This document shows positions 36,009-46,241 of a DNA stretch of 64,000 bases, one piece after another (position 1 is the first letter of the stretch; the number at the start of each line of letters is the position of its first letter). Source of the DNA: Taklimakanibacter albus (GTDB lineage: Bacteria > Pseudomonadota > Alphaproteobacteria > Rhizobiales > Aestuariivirgaceae). Under the pieces are notes generated by a model. The model saw only the letters and a program-made list of their open reading frames with translations. It did no database searches and had not been told where the DNA came from. The position numbers were made by a program, and so were the translations under genes. Where the stretch lies: positions 462,343 to 526,342 of the forward strand of contig NZ_JAENHL010000004.1 of assembly GCF_016595235.1 (NCBI RefSeq), given 5' to 3'.

Positions 36009-37679
36009 TCAGGAACTGGCGCGGAGCAGCTGGTCAGCCTGGGCGCGGGCTTCTTCCGTCACTTTGGCGCCGGACAGCATGCGGGCGATTTCCTCGCGCC
36101 GGCTCGCGGCACTCAGATCCTGTACGCGCGTCACCATGCGTTTCTTGCCGACCTCTTCCATCTTGCTGATCAGCATGTGCTGGCCGGCCAGTGCGGCGAC
36201 CTGCGGCGAATGCGTCACCGCCAGAACCTGGAGTCCCTTGGCCAGGCGCGCCAGCCTGACGCCGATTGCATCGGCGACCGCGCCACCGACGCCGGTATCG
36301 ATTTCGTCGAAGACCAAAGTGGGCGCCGATCCTTTGGCGGCCAGGATGACCTTGAGCGCCAGCATGAAGCGCGCCAGCTCGCCGCCCGAGGCGACTTTCA
36401 TGAGGGGCGATAGAGGCGTGCCCGGATTGGCGGCGACGAGGAACTCCACCTTGTCGAAACCATGGCTCCCGCCCCGCCCGCGATCGGCTTCGACGCGCGT
36501 CTCGAAACGGGCTTTATCGAGCTTCAAAGGCGCCAGTTCCTTCACCACCGCATCGTCGAGCTTGCGCGCCACCTTCTTGCGCTTGTCGCTCAGTTTCGAC
36601 GCCGCCTCGTCGAAGGCATCGCCATGCGCCCTATAGGCTGCCTCGAGCCGCGCCAGCTCGACGCCGCCATCGGCGATCGCCTGGAGGTCGCCTTCCATCT
36701 TCTCGCGGACAGCCGCAAGAGCATCGACCGTACATTTGTATTTGCGCGCCGCGGCGCGTAGCGCGAAGAGCCGTTCCTCCGACTCTTCCAGTTCACGCGG
36801 ATTGAAGGCGAAGGAGCGCAGGGCTTCCGCCGAGGCGCGATGCGCCTCCCCCATTTCCTGCAGCACCCGGTCGAGTGCCTCACAGATGCGGTCGAGCCGG
36901 CCCTGCGCCTGGTCCTTGCGCCGTTCGAGCTTGCGCAGCGCCGCATTGAGCCGCGCCTCGACGGCGCCGTCGCCATTGAGCGCGTCTTCGGCATCGCTCA
37001 GCGCGCTGGCGAACTGCTCGGCATTCATCATCAGCTGACGCTTCTCGGCAAGCCGCGTTTCCTCTTCCGGCTGCGGATCGAGCTTGCGCAGCTCATCCGC
37101 CGCATGGGTCAGATACTCGCGCTCGGCTTCCGAGCGGGCGAGCCGCGCTTTGTGTTCGGCAAGCTGTGTTTCCGCCGCGCTCAGCGTCTCCCACAGATCG
37201 CGCACCTTCTCCGCTTCGGCATCGAGCCCGCCAAAGGCGTCGAGCAGCCGCCGGTGATTGGCGGAATTGACCAGCGCCCGGTCGTCATGCTGGCCATGAA
37301 TCTCGGTCAGCGTGCCGGCGATCTGGCGCAGCAGATTGAGACTGACCGGCTGGTCGTTGACGCTGGCGCGGCTCGGACCGTCGGCATTCTGGATGCGGCG
37401 GATGACGAGTTCGCCCTCGGCCTCGATATCCTGCGCCGCGAGAAGGTCGAAGGCGGCATGCGCCTTGGGCAGCGAGAAGGCAGCGGTGACGACGCCTTTC
37501 TCGGCGCCGTTGCGCACCAGGCTGCTGTCGCCGCGGGCGCCCAGCGCCAGCCCCAGCGCGTCGAGGAGGATGGATTTGCCCGCCCCCGTCTCACCGGTGA
37601 GCACGGTAAGGCCGCGCTCGAGCGTGAGGTCGAGCTTTTCGATGAGGACGATGTCGCGGATGGAAAGCGCCGTCAGCAT
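36009..37679 (-). CDS. recN: DNA repair protein RecN
   Basis: RecN is an SMC-like ATPase that helps repair double-strand breaks. The 556-residue protein has the N-terminal Walker A (GETGAGKSILLDAL), QHDDRALVN, a long coiled-coil middle (about residues 160-370) and the C-terminal signature and Walker B region (ASGGELARFMLALKVIL and PTLVFDEIDTGVGG). It follows bamD on the same strand across a palindromic repeat, the usual rhizobial bamD-recN order. I see no obvious LexA box. Confidence 0.95.
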   Translation of the reverse strand: MLTALSIRDIVLIEKLDLTLERGLTVLTGETGAGKSILLDALGLALGARGDSSLVRNGAEKGVVTAAFSLPKAHAAFDLLAAQDIEAEGELVIRRIQNADGPSRASVNDQPVSLNLLRQIAGTLTEIHGQHDDRALVNSANHRRLLDAFGGLDAEAEKVRDLWETLSAAETQLAEHKARLARSEAEREYLTHAADELRKLDPQPEEETRLAEKRQLMMNAEQFASALSDAEDALNGDGAVEARLNAALRKLERRKDQAQGRLDRICEALDRVLQEMGEAHRASAEALRSFAFNPRELEESEERLFALRAAARKYKCTVDALAAVREKMEGDLQAIADGGVELARLEAAYRAHGDAFDEAASKLSDKRKKVARKLDDAVVKELAPLKLDKARFETRVEADRGRGGSHGFDKVEFLVAANPGTPLSPLMKVASGGELARFMLALKVILAAKGSAPTLVFDEIDTGVGGAVADAIGVRLARLAKGLQVLAVTHSPQVAALAGQHMLISKMEEVGKKRMVTRVQDLSAASRREEIARMLSGAKVTEEARAQADQLLRASS

Positions 37680-37716
37680 GGCGCCCTTATAGCTGAGTCT
37701 CAGAGAATGAAGTAGA

Positions 37717-37815
37717 GCATCGGCCCGAGAAGTGCGCGCGGTTCTCGGGCAAGCCGATGCGCAAAATCAAAGAGATAGAGCGCCGTAGCGAGTGCAACGA
37801 AGCGCCCGGCGCTCT
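37717..37815 (+). repeat. mosaic palindrome copy B (two palindromes)
   Basis: First palindrome 37717-37760: GCATCGGC...GCCGATGC around CCGAGAAGTG...CGGTTCTCGG. Second palindrome 37777-37815: AGAGCGCCG...CGGCGCTCT. The second overlaps two bases of the bamD stop codon (37814-37816). It fills the recN-bamD gap. Confidence 0.85.
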
Positions 37816-38737
37816 AGAACGGATTGACCGAGCTCACGGCCTTGCTGATCCACGATTCCTTGTTCTCGGCCGGCAGGATGCCGTCATTCTGCAGGAGCGC
37901 ATAGGCGTCCTGGTACCACTGGCTCTTCGGATAGTTATAGCCGAGCACGGCCGCGGCGGTCTGCGCTTCCGATTTGACGCCGAGGGCAAGATAGCCTTCG
38001 GTCAGGCGGTAGAGCGCTTCCGGCGTGTGCGAGGTGTTCTGATATTCGGTGATCACCCGCTTGAAGCGGTTGATGCCGGCCAGATAGGAGCCCTTCTTCA
38101 GGTAATAGCGGCCGACTTCCATTTCCTTGCCGGCGAGATGGTCGCGCGCCAGCGTCGCCTTGGCGGCGGCGTCCTGCGCATAGGCGGTGCCCGGATAGCG
38201 CCGGCTCACCTCTTCCAGCGAGGCGAGCGCCTTTTGGGTATTGGTCTGGTCGCGGCGGACATCGATGATCTGCTCGTAATTGCTGAGCGCGATCAGATAA
38301 TAGGCGTAAGCCGCATCCTTGTGGCCCGGATGCAGCGTCAGGAAGCGTTGTGCCGCATTGATCGCCTCGTCATAGGCGTTGCGCTGATATTGCGCATAGG
38401 CCTGCATCAGCTGCGCCTTGGTGGCCCAGGCCGAATAAGGATGCTGGCGCTCGACCTCGGCGAAAGTCTTGGCGGCGGTGCGGTACTCGCCCGACTGCAT
38501 CTGCTCGAGGCCCTTATTATAGAGCGGGCCGACAGGCTCGGACTGCTCGGGTGTCGCCATGTCGGGCGCGATGCCGTCGCCGGAGCCGGACGAGGCCGCC
38601 TGCGTCGAGGTCGACGACCCGCGGTCGAGCAGATTGGACATGCTGGAACAGGCGCTGAGAGCCAGCGCGACGGCAACGACGGAGCCAAGGCGCAAGCCCG
38701 TTGCAAACCGAACGCCAGTCCTGAACAGAAGAGTCAA
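37814..38737 (-). CDS. bamD: outer-membrane assembly lipoprotein BamD
   Basis: BamD is the essential lipoprotein of the BAM complex that inserts outer-membrane proteins. From a TTG at 38737 the 307-residue precursor has a lipoprotein signal ending LALSAC (Cys30), then five TPR-like repeats (LYNKGLEQMQSGEYRTAAKTF onward). The frame stays open to 38866, but that extension runs through the ftsZ terminator and lacks a signal, so I reject it; an ATG at 38812 cannot be excluded. In rhizobia lpxC usually lies between ftsZ and bamD; here it does not. Confidence 0.92.
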   Translation of the reverse strand: MTLLFRTGVRFATGLRLGSVVAVALALSACSSMSNLLDRGSSTSTQAASSGSGDGIAPDMATPEQSEPVGPLYNKGLEQMQSGEYRTAAKTFAEVERQHPYSAWATKAQLMQAYAQYQRNAYDEAINAAQRFLTLHPGHKDAAYAYYLIALSNYEQIIDVRRDQTNTQKALASLEEVSRRYPGTAYAQDAAAKATLARDHLAGKEMEVGRYYLKKGSYLAGINRFKRVITEYQNTSHTPEALYRLTEGYLALGVKSEAQTAAAVLGYNYPKSQWYQDAYALLQNDGILPAENKESWISKAVSSVNPF

Positions 38738-38827
38738 CCGTCGAATTCCCGCTTGAGATATCAGATGGGGCCGCCTTTTACCCCTCCATAAACAGGGATT
38801 CCAGCTGCCCATCTCACTTAGATGCAG

Positions 38828-38861
38828 AAAACCCGGCGGAAGTGTGACCGCCGGGCTTTTT
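38828..38861 (-). terminator. ftsZ terminator
   Basis: CCCGGCGG (38832-38839) and CCGCCGGG (38848-38855) form an 8-bp stem with T runs on both sides. On the minus strand TTTTC follows, ending the dcw transcript 30 bases after ftsZ. Confidence 0.85.
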
Positions 38862-38885
38862 GTCAACTGCTATAGTAACTTAAGC

Positions 38886-40454
38886 CTAGTTGGCTTGGCG
38901 GCGCAGAAACGCCGGAATCTCAAGCTGATCATCGTCATAGGCCGGCTGCGCGGCGCTCGTCACCGGCATCTGGGCAACCTGCGGGCGCTGTGCTTCGGGC
39001 TGTATGCGCGGCTCCTGGCGGGCCTGCGGAGCGGGCTCGCCTGCCGGCATGTCGCCCTTGCGGGAGAGGCCCACACCGGCCAGGCGCTCGAACAGGCCGC
39101 GCTTCTTCTTGGCGGCATGCTCGGCGATGTTCTCGATGCGGTTCTGCTGCGCGGCGATCTGGCGTTGCGCGATGGGCGGGAAGTCCTCAGGCGCCGGCAT
39201 GCGGGGAGCCGCCTGCTGGGCGCGCGCCTGGTGCACCGCCTGCTGCATCGTCGCTACGTCCTCGTGGTGGTCGTCTTCGACGTCGGCTTCAGCATGCTGC
39301 ATGGGCTGCGCTTGCGGCAGCGGCTGCGGCGGGGCGACACGTCTCACCTGCGGCGCCGGAGCGGCGGGCGCCATCTGGATCGGCGTCGGCTTCTTCACCG
39401 GGATCGGCTGCTTGCCCGTATAGCCGAAGACCGGACGGGAGGGAGCTTCCTGCTCTTCGGCCGCCTCATCGCCCAGATGCTCGGCCTGCTCGATGGCAAG
39501 GCCGGTGGCCACGACCGAGACGCGCATCGTGCCTTCGAGCGAGTCGTCGAACGTGGCGCCGAGGATGATGTTGGCTTCCGAATCCACTTCCTCGCGGATG
39601 CGGGTGGCGGCCTCGTCGACTTCGTAAAGGGTGAGATCGGGTCCGCCGGTGATCGAGATCAGGAGGCCGCGGGCGCCGCGCATCGACACGTCGTCGAGGA
39701 GCGGGTTGGAGATCGCCGCTTCGGCTGCTTCGATGGCGCGCTTCTCGCCGGAAGCCTCGCCGGTGCCCATCATCGCCTTGCCCATCTCGCTCATGATCGC
39801 GCGGACGTCGGCGAAGTCGAGATTGATGAGGCCTTCCTTGGTCATCAGCTCGGTGATCGAGGCGACGCCGGAATAGAGGACCTGGTCGGCCATGGCAAAG
39901 GCGGCCGCGAAAGTGGTCTTCTCGTTGGCGACGCGGAACAGGTTCTGGTTGGGGATGACGATCAGCGTATCGACATTCTTGGCGAGGAGCTCGATGCCGC
40001 GCTCCGCCGTCTGCATGCGGCGCACGCCTTCGAAGTGGAAGGGCTTGGTCACCACGCCGACGGTGAGGATGCCCTGCTCTTTCGCCGCGCGGGCGATGAC
40101 GGGCGCCGCACCGGTACCGGTGCCGCCGCCCATGCCAGCGGTGATGAAGCACATGTGAGCCCCGGCCAGGTGGTCCAGGATCTCCGGCAGCGCCTCTTCG
40201 GCGGCGGCGGCGCCGATCTGCGGCTGCGAGCCGGCGCCCAAGCCTTGCGTCAAGGCGGTGCCCATCTGGATGCGCCTTTCAGCGACATTCTGGGTGAGCG
40301 CCTGCGCGTCGGTATTGGCGACGACGAACTCGACCCCTTCGAGGCGGCTCTCGATCATGTTGTTGACGGCATTCCCGCCGGCGCCGCCCACGCCGAAAAC
40401 GGTGATGCGTGGTTTAAGTTCGGCCAAGCTCGGCACGGTGAGATTTATCGTCAT
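38886..40454 (-). CDS. ftsZ: cell division protein FtsZ
   Basis: FtsZ is the tubulin-like GTPase that forms the division ring. The 522-residue protein has [14 protein letters not shown], the tubulin signature [10 protein letters not shown] (about residue 108) and the T7 region, then a long linker (about 320-505) rich in Gln, Ala and Pro, and the C-terminal peptide [16 protein letters not shown] that binds FtsA. Long linkers are typical of alphaproteobacteria. The ATG at 40454 is preferred to 40505. A 290-base gap with its own likely promoter separates it from ftsA. Confidence 0.97.
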   Translation of the reverse strand: MTINLTVPSLAELKPRITVFGVGGAGGNAVNNMIESRLEGVEFVVANTDAQALTQNVAERRIQMGTALTQGLGAGSQPQIGAAAAEEALPEILDHLAGAHMCFITAGMGGGTGTGAAPVIARAAKEQGILTVGVVTKPFHFEGVRRMQTAERGIELLAKNVDTLIVIPNQNLFRVANEKTTFAAAFAMADQVLYSGVASITELMTKEGLINLDFADVRAIMSEMGKAMMGTGEASGEKRAIEAAEAAISNPLLDDVSMRGARGLLISITGGPDLTLYEVDEAATRIREEVDSEANIILGATFDDSLEGTMRVSVVATGLAIEQAEHLGDEAAEEQEAPSRPVFGYTGKQPIPVKKPTPIQMAPAAPAPQVRRVAPPQPLPQAQPMQHAEADVEDDHHEDVATMQQAVHQARAQQAAPRMPAPEDFPPIAQRQIAAQQNRIENIAEHAAKKKRGLFERLAGVGLSRKGDMPAGEPAPQARQEPRIQPEAQRPQVAQMPVTSAAQPAYDDDQLEIPAFLRRQAN

Positions 40455-40691
40455 ATGAAGCACCTGGAAGTGAAGTTTTCCCCAGTGGGAATCTTTCTTA
40501 CCCATTCAATAACAAATGGTTAATAAACGCTAACCACCCCATATTTATTTGAATCAAAATTGACTCAGAACGGGGCATGGGAAGGGTATTTCCTTGACCA
40601 TTGGCCGCGCACTTGCCGCGCGGAAGTTGAATCTCCTTCTCAAGAAGACTCGATAAATCTCTGAATTAAAAAGAATTTATCCCGCGAATAG
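40455..40691 (-). promoter_or_regulatory. ftsZ control region with GANTC cluster and a CtrA half-site
   Basis: GANTC sites (CcrM methylation) occur at 40551-40555, 40562-40566, 40629-40633 and 40647-40651, with a fifth at 40729-40733 beyond the ftsA terminator. TTAACCAT, a CtrA half-site, reads on the minus strand at 40516-40523. Both features mark cell-cycle-controlled promoters in alphaproteobacteria, including ftsZ of Caulobacter. Confidence 0.55.
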
Positions 40692-40721
40692 AAAAAGGCG
40701 CCCCACTCTGAGGGACGCCTT
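40692..40721 (-). terminator. ftsA terminator or attenuator
   Basis: AAGGCG..CCC and GGG..CGCCTT form a 10-bp stem with one wobble pair on the minus strand, followed by TTTTTC. It separates ftsA from ftsZ and suggests that ftsZ depends largely on its own promoter. Confidence 0.7.
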
Positions 40722-40744
40722 CGAACTGGATTCAAAAATTACGT

Positions 40745-42067
40745 TCAGAAACTATCGGCGATCCACTTGCCGACCCGGCGCAGGTAACCCGCTTCGGCCT
40801 CTTTCATGGCCTGGCGGGCGATGGCCGCGGCATGGTGGATGTCGGGTTTGAGCGCATAGTTGAGAAGCCCATAGGCGGTGGCGAAGGCCGGCGAGCGCGC
40901 CGCCTCCGGCATGCCCGCGACCGGCAAGGGCGCCCCGAGCCTGATCTGCCGGTTGAGCCACTGGGCGGCGATCTCGCGCGCGCCCGTCAGCTCGCTCCCG
41001 CCCCCGGTCAGCACGACGCGCGAGCCGGCGAGCTTGGCGAAGCTCGCTTTGTCGAGGCGGTCGCGCACCATTTCGAGGATCTCTTCGAGCCTGGGCTTGA
41101 TGATGCCGGTCAGCATCGACTTGGGCGCATGATAGATCGTATCGACACCGCGTTCGCCGAGCAGCGGCACCGCCACCGTCTCGCGATCGTCGAGCACCGT
41201 CGCCATGGCACTGCCCCACAGGGTCTTCATGCGCTCGGCATGGGCGATGGTGGTCGAGAGCCCGCGCGCAATGTCGTGGGTGATATGCATGCCGCCGATC
41301 GGAATGACGTCGGCGAAGACAAGGTGCCCGTCATGGAAGGAGGCGATGCCGGTGGTGGAGCCGCCCATGTCGATGAGCGTGACACCGAGCTTGATCTCGT
41401 CCTCGGCAAGGACCGAACGCGACGCGGCATAAGGGGCGACAACATAGTCGGCGACGGAGAGATGGCAGCGCTCGATCACCAGCGCCAGATTGCGCAAGGC
41501 GGCGGGCTCGGCCGAGACGACATTGACTTCGGCGGTAAGCGTCGTGCCGAACATGCCCACGGGCTCCATGACGCCGCGGGCATCATCGAGATGGAACTGC
41601 GCCAACGCCGTGTGCAGCGTGCGCCGGCCCGCCTGATGACCTTGCGCCAGCGCCGCGCGCGTTGCCGCTTCGACATCGCCAGGACTGACCTGGCCCGTCT
41701 CGGTCGGGATCGACGCCGCATAGGAATTGGATTGCGGCCGCCCGCCCGCCACATTGACGAAAACGGAGGTGATGGTGCGCTTCGCCATCTTCTCGGCGGC
41801 ATCGACGGCGAGCCTTATGGCGCGCTCGGCCTGGTCGAGATCGACGATGGCGCCATTACGGGTGCCGCGCGAGGCCTGGCAGCCGAAGCCGAGCACACGC
41901 AGTGCTGCGGCTTCCTTGCCGTCGGCGCTGCGCCGGTTCTGGCTCACCACTTCGCCGATGAGGCAGCTGATCTTGGTGGCGCCGATATCGAGGGCCGCGA
42001 CGACGCTGCCCTTGGCGGCGACCGGGGGCTTTGCATCTCCCTTCACAGGCAATTCAATGACGGTCAT
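40745..42067 (-). CDS. ftsA: cell division protein FtsA
   Basis: FtsA is the actin-like ATPase that anchors FtsZ to the membrane. The 440-residue protein has the N-terminal phosphate-1 loop (VVAALDIGATKISCLIGE), the SHS2 1C domain, the phosphate-2 loop (TLIDMGGSTTGIA) and the adenosine motif (VVLTGGGSELTGA). The C-terminus ends in a basic amphipathic stretch (LRRVGKWIADSF), the membrane-targeting helix. It lies 31 bases after ftsQ. Confidence 0.96.
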   Translation of the reverse strand: MTVIELPVKGDAKPPVAAKGSVVAALDIGATKISCLIGEVVSQNRRSADGKEAAALRVLGFGCQASRGTRNGAIVDLDQAERAIRLAVDAAEKMAKRTITSVFVNVAGGRPQSNSYAASIPTETGQVSPGDVEAATRAALAQGHQAGRRTLHTALAQFHLDDARGVMEPVGMFGTTLTAEVNVVSAEPAALRNLALVIERCHLSVADYVVAPYAASRSVLAEDEIKLGVTLIDMGGSTTGIASFHDGHLVFADVIPIGGMHITHDIARGLSTTIAHAERMKTLWGSAMATVLDDRETVAVPLLGERGVDTIYHAPKSMLTGIIKPRLEEILEMVRDRLDKASFAKLAGSRVVLTGGGSELTGAREIAAQWLNRQIRLGAPLPVAGMPEAARSPAFATAYGLLNYALKPDIHHAAAIARQAMKEAEAGYLRRVGKWIADSF

Positions 42068-42098
42068 GCAAAAGTCCCTTCCCCACGCACGGACAAAA

Positions 42099-42959
42099 CT
42101 ACTGCTGCTGGCTTACCTTGAAGTTCTTAATATCTTTTTCAGGCGCGACCGCTTCCGGCAACTCGACGATCATTTCATTCGGCAGCCTGAGATCGATCGA
42201 CTTGACGCCTTTGCTCAGGATCTTCTGGCTGCGGTCGAGCTGGGCAAGCGCTTCGAGCGCCTTGGCCGGATCCTTTTCGGGCAGCGCCACCGTCATGCCA
42301 TTGTCGAGATAGAGCGTCCAGCGCCGCTCGCCGACGCGCGCGGCGGCGGTCACATGCCGCTTCACCTTGGGCACCTGATCGAGCTGGCCCACCAGTTCGG
42401 CTGCGGCGCGATGGGCGCCTTCGCCGGTGACGAGCAGCAGCGAGGCGAGCCGGCGCGGATCGAGCGTGCTCATCGCGGTGCCGGTCTGGTCGATCACATA
42501 ATGCGCCCCGTCACGCTGCCAGATGGCGAATGGCTGTCGCTCGCTGACGACGATGTCGAGCCGGTTGGGATATTTGCGCATCACCCGCGCCGAGGCGACC
42601 CAGTCGAGATTTTCGAGGAGCGCGCGCGCCCTGGCCGCATCGAAGCCGACCAGCGAGCCACCGGGCTGAACGCCCAGCGCGTTGAGCAGCGTTTCCGGTT
42701 CCTGATGCACGAGACCGGTGATGCGGATATCGTCGGCGGCGAAACCGAGCGAGCTCGCGATCTGCCCCGGAAGCTTGCGCCACGGGCTGCCGTCGTAATC
42801 GAGATGACCGCCAATGACGAGGCCGTGCAGGATCGATCCGAACAGCAGCGTGCAGGCCCCGGCCCTGGCGATGAAGCGTGTCCGGAAGCTCGGCCCCTTG
42901 GGCGGCAGCCGGCGGAAGAACTGGAACGCGCGGCGGCGGATTTCCTGTGCGGGTTTCAT
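42099..42959 (-). CDS. ftsQ: cell division protein FtsQ
   Basis: FtsQ is a bitopic divisome scaffold. The 286-residue protein has a basic cytoplasmic N-terminus, one transmembrane helix (about residues 30-50), a POTRA domain (IRITGLVHQEPETLLNALGV) and the periplasmic beta domain. Its ATG overlaps the ddl stop by 4 bases. It connects FtsL/FtsB and FtsA within the divisome. Confidence 0.94.
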   Translation of the reverse strand: MKPAQEIRRRAFQFFRRLPPKGPSFRTRFIARAGACTLLFGSILHGLVIGGHLDYDGSPWRKLPGQIASSLGFAADDIRITGLVHQEPETLLNALGVQPGGSLVGFDAARARALLENLDWVASARVMRKYPNRLDIVVSERQPFAIWQRDGAHYVIDQTGTAMSTLDPRRLASLLLVTGEGAHRAAAELVGQLDQVPKVKRHVTAAARVGERRWTLYLDNGMTVALPEKDPAKALEALAQLDRSQKILSKGVKSIDLRLPNEMIVELPEAVAPEKDIKNFKVSQQQ

Positions 42960-43894
42960 CTGTTCACCGAGGCGTCATTGACCATCCAGGTCACCAGATC
43001 CTCGTAAGTGTGCCCGGCATGCGCCGCGAGCTCAGGGACGAGCGATGTGCCCGTCATGCCCGGCTGGGTATTGACCTCGAGGAGGATCAGTTCGCCGTCG
43101 CTGCCCGGCGTGTCGTCATAGCGGAAATCCGCCCGGCTCACGCCCTTGCAGCCGAGCGCCTGATGGGCGGCCAGCGCATATTGCTGCACCTTGCGATAGA
43201 CATCGCGCGGGATCTCCGCCGGCAGCACATGGACCGATCCGCCCGGCGCATATTTCGCCTTGTAGTCGTAGAAGCCGACCGCCGGCAGGATGTCGATGAC
43301 GCCGAGGGCGACATCGCCCATCACCGCGCAAGTGAGCTCCTTGCCGGGAATGAAGCGCTCTGCCAGCACCTGGTCGCCGAACAGCTCACGCTCTTCGAGG
43401 ATCATCGCGGCGGGGCCATTGGAGCTGTGGTCGACGATATGGACGCCGACGCTCGAGCCTTGCGCCTGCGGCTTCAGCACATAGGGCAACGGCAAGGGAT
43501 GCTGAGTGGCGGCCAATTCGAGATCGACGACGCGGCTCTCGGCGACCGGGACGCCGGCGGCGGCGAACAGGATCTTCGACTTCACCTTGTCCATCGCGAT
43601 GGCCGAGGCGCGCACCCCCGAATGCGTATAGGGAATTTCCATGGTCTCGAGGATCGCCGCCATGCAGCCATCCTCGCCCCATTTGCCGTGCAGCGCATTG
43701 AAGGCGACATCGGGATTCAGATCGGCGAGAACTTCCGCGATATTGCGCTTCACGTCGATCGGTGTGACCTGGAAGCCGGCGCGGCGCAGCGCATCGGCGC
43801 AGCCCTCGCCGGTCGACAGCGAGACTTCGCGCTCGGCCGACCAGCCGCCCATCAGGACGGCGACATGAGTGAATTTCGGATCACGCACAGGCAT
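42956..43894 (-). CDS. ddl: D-alanine--D-alanine ligase
   Basis: Ddl joins two D-alanines with ATP for the peptidoglycan stem. The 312-residue protein has LMGGWSAEREVSLSTG, the GKWGEDG loop, the ATP-grasp core (VLKPQAQGSSVGVHIV) and the metal and substrate site EVNTQPGMTGTSLVPELAA. The ATG at 43894 overlaps the murB stop by one base; a GTG three bases earlier is possible. Confidence 0.96.
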   Translation of the reverse strand: MPVRDPKFTHVAVLMGGWSAEREVSLSTGEGCADALRRAGFQVTPIDVKRNIAEVLADLNPDVAFNALHGKWGEDGCMAAILETMEIPYTHSGVRASAIAMDKVKSKILFAAAGVPVAESRVVDLELAATQHPLPLPYVLKPQAQGSSVGVHIVDHSSNGPAAMILEERELFGDQVLAERFIPGKELTCAVMGDVALGVIDILPAVGFYDYKAKYAPGGSVHVLPAEIPRDVYRKVQQYALAAHQALGCKGVSRADFRYDDTPGSDGELILLEVNTQPGMTGTSLVPELAAHAGHTYEDLVTWMVNDASVNR

Positions 43895-44823
43895 CACGCG
43901 CCCTCCGCCGGAATGCCGATGCGCTTGATCTCCCAGTCGAGTTCGATGCCGGATGTCGTCTTCACGCGTTGCCTTATGGTTTCGCCGAGTTCCTCGATCT
44001 GGGCGGCAGTGGCGCCGCCTTCATTGATGAGGAAGTTGCAATGGAGTTCGGAGACTTTCGCCGGCCCGATGGCGAAGCCCCGCAGGCCCGCCTGGTCGAT
44101 CAGCTGCCAGGATTTGTGCCCGGGCGGATTCTTGAAGGTCGAGCCGCCGGTGCGGCTCTTGATCGGCTGCGTCGCCTCGCGCCGCTCCGTCACTTCGTTC
44201 ATGGCGCGCGCGATCTCGTCCTTATCTCCCGCAGCACCCTGTAGAAGCGCTTGCGTGAAGATGAAGTCCTCCGGCGCACCGCAATGACGGTACGTATACT
44301 GCATGTCGGCATTCGACAGCACGTGAAGCGATCCCCTCCGGTCAACGGCCCGCGCCTCGATAAGAACGTCCTTGGTCTCGCGACCATAGGCTCCACCATT
44401 CATCCGAAGCGCGCCGCCAATCGTGCCGGGTATACCTCTCAGAAAGGTTAATTCTCCGATACTATGATCGAGGGCAAAACGCGCCACCCTGACGTCAGGT
44501 ACGGCCGTTCCAGTCCTGATCCGATGCCCCGGCTCGAGCGTCGTTTCGGCAAAGCCTTTGCCGAGCCGGATGACCATGCCCGGCACGCCGCCATCGCGCA
44601 CCAGGAGGTTGGAGCCGACGCCGATCACATAGACCGGCACCTCGGCGGGCGTCGCCTTCAGCATCGAGGCGAGGTCGTCCTCGTCCGCCGGCGTGAACAG
44701 CACTTCCGCCGGACCGCCGACCCGGAACCAGGTCAGATCCGCCAGCGGCGCATTGGCTTCGATCCTGCCGCGCGGCTTGGGCAGCCGGGCCAGCAGTTTT
44801 TCCCCATCCAGTTTCGCCATCAT
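43894..44823 (-). CDS. murB: UDP-N-acetylenolpyruvoylglucosamine reductase
   Basis: MurB reduces enolpyruvyl-UDP-GlcNAc to UDP-MurNAc with FAD and NADPH. The 309-residue enzyme has [43 protein letters not shown] and a late [18 protein letters not shown] with the proton-donor Ser, all of the type I family. The ATG at 44823 overlaps the murC stop as ATGA; an in-frame ATG follows directly. Confidence 0.96.
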   Translation of the reverse strand: MMAKLDGEKLLARLPKPRGRIEANAPLADLTWFRVGGPAEVLFTPADEDDLASMLKATPAEVPVYVIGVGSNLLVRDGGVPGMVIRLGKGFAETTLEPGHRIRTGTAVPDVRVARFALDHSIGELTFLRGIPGTIGGALRMNGGAYGRETKDVLIEARAVDRRGSLHVLSNADMQYTYRHCGAPEDFIFTQALLQGAAGDKDEIARAMNEVTERREATQPIKSRTGGSTFKNPPGHKSWQLIDQAGLRGFAIGPAKVSELHCNFLINEGGATAAQIEELGETIRQRVKTTSGIELDWEIKRIGIPAEGA

Positions 44824-46241
44824 GCCGCTCCGGCTTTGCCGTCGAGGACGGCGAGCTGACCCGGCAAGGCATAGGCCCATTGGGTGATCGTGCCGGCGCC
44901 GAGGCAGACGACGATGTCGCCCGGCCTCACCAGCGACTTCACCAGATCTGGCAATTGCTCCGGCGCGTCGATCTTGTGCACGCTGCGATGGCCGCGCGCG
45001 CGCAGCCCGTCGGCGAGCGCATCATGGCTCGCCCCCTCGATCGGCGCTTCGCCCGCCGAATAGACCGGCGCCACGACGACCGTGTCGGCATCGTTGAAGC
45101 ACGAGCAGAATTCCTGAAACAGCGAGGAGAGCCTGGTATAGCGATGCGGTTGCATCACCGCGACGACCTTGCCTTGCGTGACGCCGCGCGCCGCGCGCAA
45201 CACCGCCGCGATCTCGACCGGGTGGTGGCCGTAATCGTCGAACACCGCCACGCCATCATGCTCGCCGGTGCGGGTGAAGCGGCGCTTGACGCCGGCAAAG
45301 CTCTTGAAGCCCGCGCGGATCTGGTCATCGGAGATGCCGAGCTCGCGCGCCACCGCCAAGGCCGACGTGGCATTGAGCGCATTATGATCGCCCGGCATCG
45401 AGAGGCTTAAATTCATGATGTCGTGGACGGCCGAGTTGCGCCGGTCGGTGATACGAACCGAGAATTTCATCTCGCCATTGCTGTAATGCGTATCGACGAG
45501 GCGGATATCGGCCTGCGGGCTGCGCCCATAGGTAATGATGCGGCGGTCGCGCACCCGCCCGATCAGCGCCTGCACTTCCGGATGATCGATGCACATCACG
45601 GCGAAGCCGTAGAACGGAATGTTCTCGACGAAAGCGAGGAACGCCTCCTTGGCCTTGTCGAACGAGCCATAGTGGTCGAGATGCTCGGGATCGATATTGG
45701 TGACGATCACCACATCGGCCGGGAGCTTCACGAAGGTGCCGTCGGATTCATCCGACTCGACCACCATCCAGTCGCCCTTGCCGAGCCTGGCATTGGTGCC
45801 ATAGGCATTGATGATGCCGCCATTGATGACGGTCGGATCGAGGCCGCCGGAATCGAGCAGCGCCGCGACCAGCGAGGTCGTCGTCGTCTTGCCATGCGTG
45901 CCGCCCACCGCCACGCAGGATTTGAAACGCATCAGCTCGGCCAGCATTTCGGCACGGCGCACGATCGGCAGGAAGCGCCGGCGCGCTTCGACCAGCTCGG
46001 GGTTTTCCGGTTTCACCGCCGAGGAGACGACCACCACCTGCGCCTCGCCCAGATTGGCGGCGTCATGGCCGATCGATACGGCGATGCCGTTCTTGCGCAG
46101 GCGCGCGGTATTGTAATTGTCGGTGAGGTCGGAGCCTTGCACCTTGTAGCCGAGCGTCGCCATCACCTCGGCGATACCGCTCATGCCGATGCCCCCAATC
46201 CCGATGAAATGGATCGGCCCGACGTCGCGCGGAAGTTTCAT
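44820..46241 (-). CDS. murC: UDP-N-acetylmuramate--L-alanine ligase
   Basis: MurC adds L-alanine to UDP-MurNAc with ATP. The 473-residue enzyme has the N-terminal Rossmann domain ([17 protein letters not shown]), the Mur ligase P-loop GTHGKTTT, and the central and C-terminal domains ([11 protein letters not shown]). It is coupled to murB and murG by 4-base overlaps. Confidence 0.97.
   Translation of the reverse strand: MKLPRDVGPIHFIGIGGIGMSGIAEVMATLGYKVQGSDLTDNYNTARLRKNGIAVSIGHDAANLGEAQVVVVSSAVKPENPELVEARRRFLPIVRRAEMLAELMRFKSCVAVGGTHGKTTTTSLVAALLDSGGLDPTVINGGIINAYGTNARLGKGDWMVVESDESDGTFVKLPADVVIVTNIDPEHLDHYGSFDKAKEAFLAFVENIPFYGFAVMCIDHPEVQALIGRVRDRRIITYGRSPQADIRLVDTHYSNGEMKFSVRITDRRNSAVHDIMNLSLSMPGDHNALNATSALAVARELGISDDQIRAGFKSFAGVKRRFTRTGEHDGVAVFDDYGHHPVEIAAVLRAARGVTQGKVVAVMQPHRYTRLSSLFQEFCSCFNDADTVVVAPVYSAGEAPIEGASHDALADGLRARGHRSVHKIDAPEQLPDLVKSLVRPGDIVVCLGAGTITQWAYALPGQLAVLDGKAGAA

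Noticed and set aside
38738-38866. Upstream start for BamD
   Set aside because: It would translate through the ftsZ terminator and hide the lipoprotein signal peptide internally.
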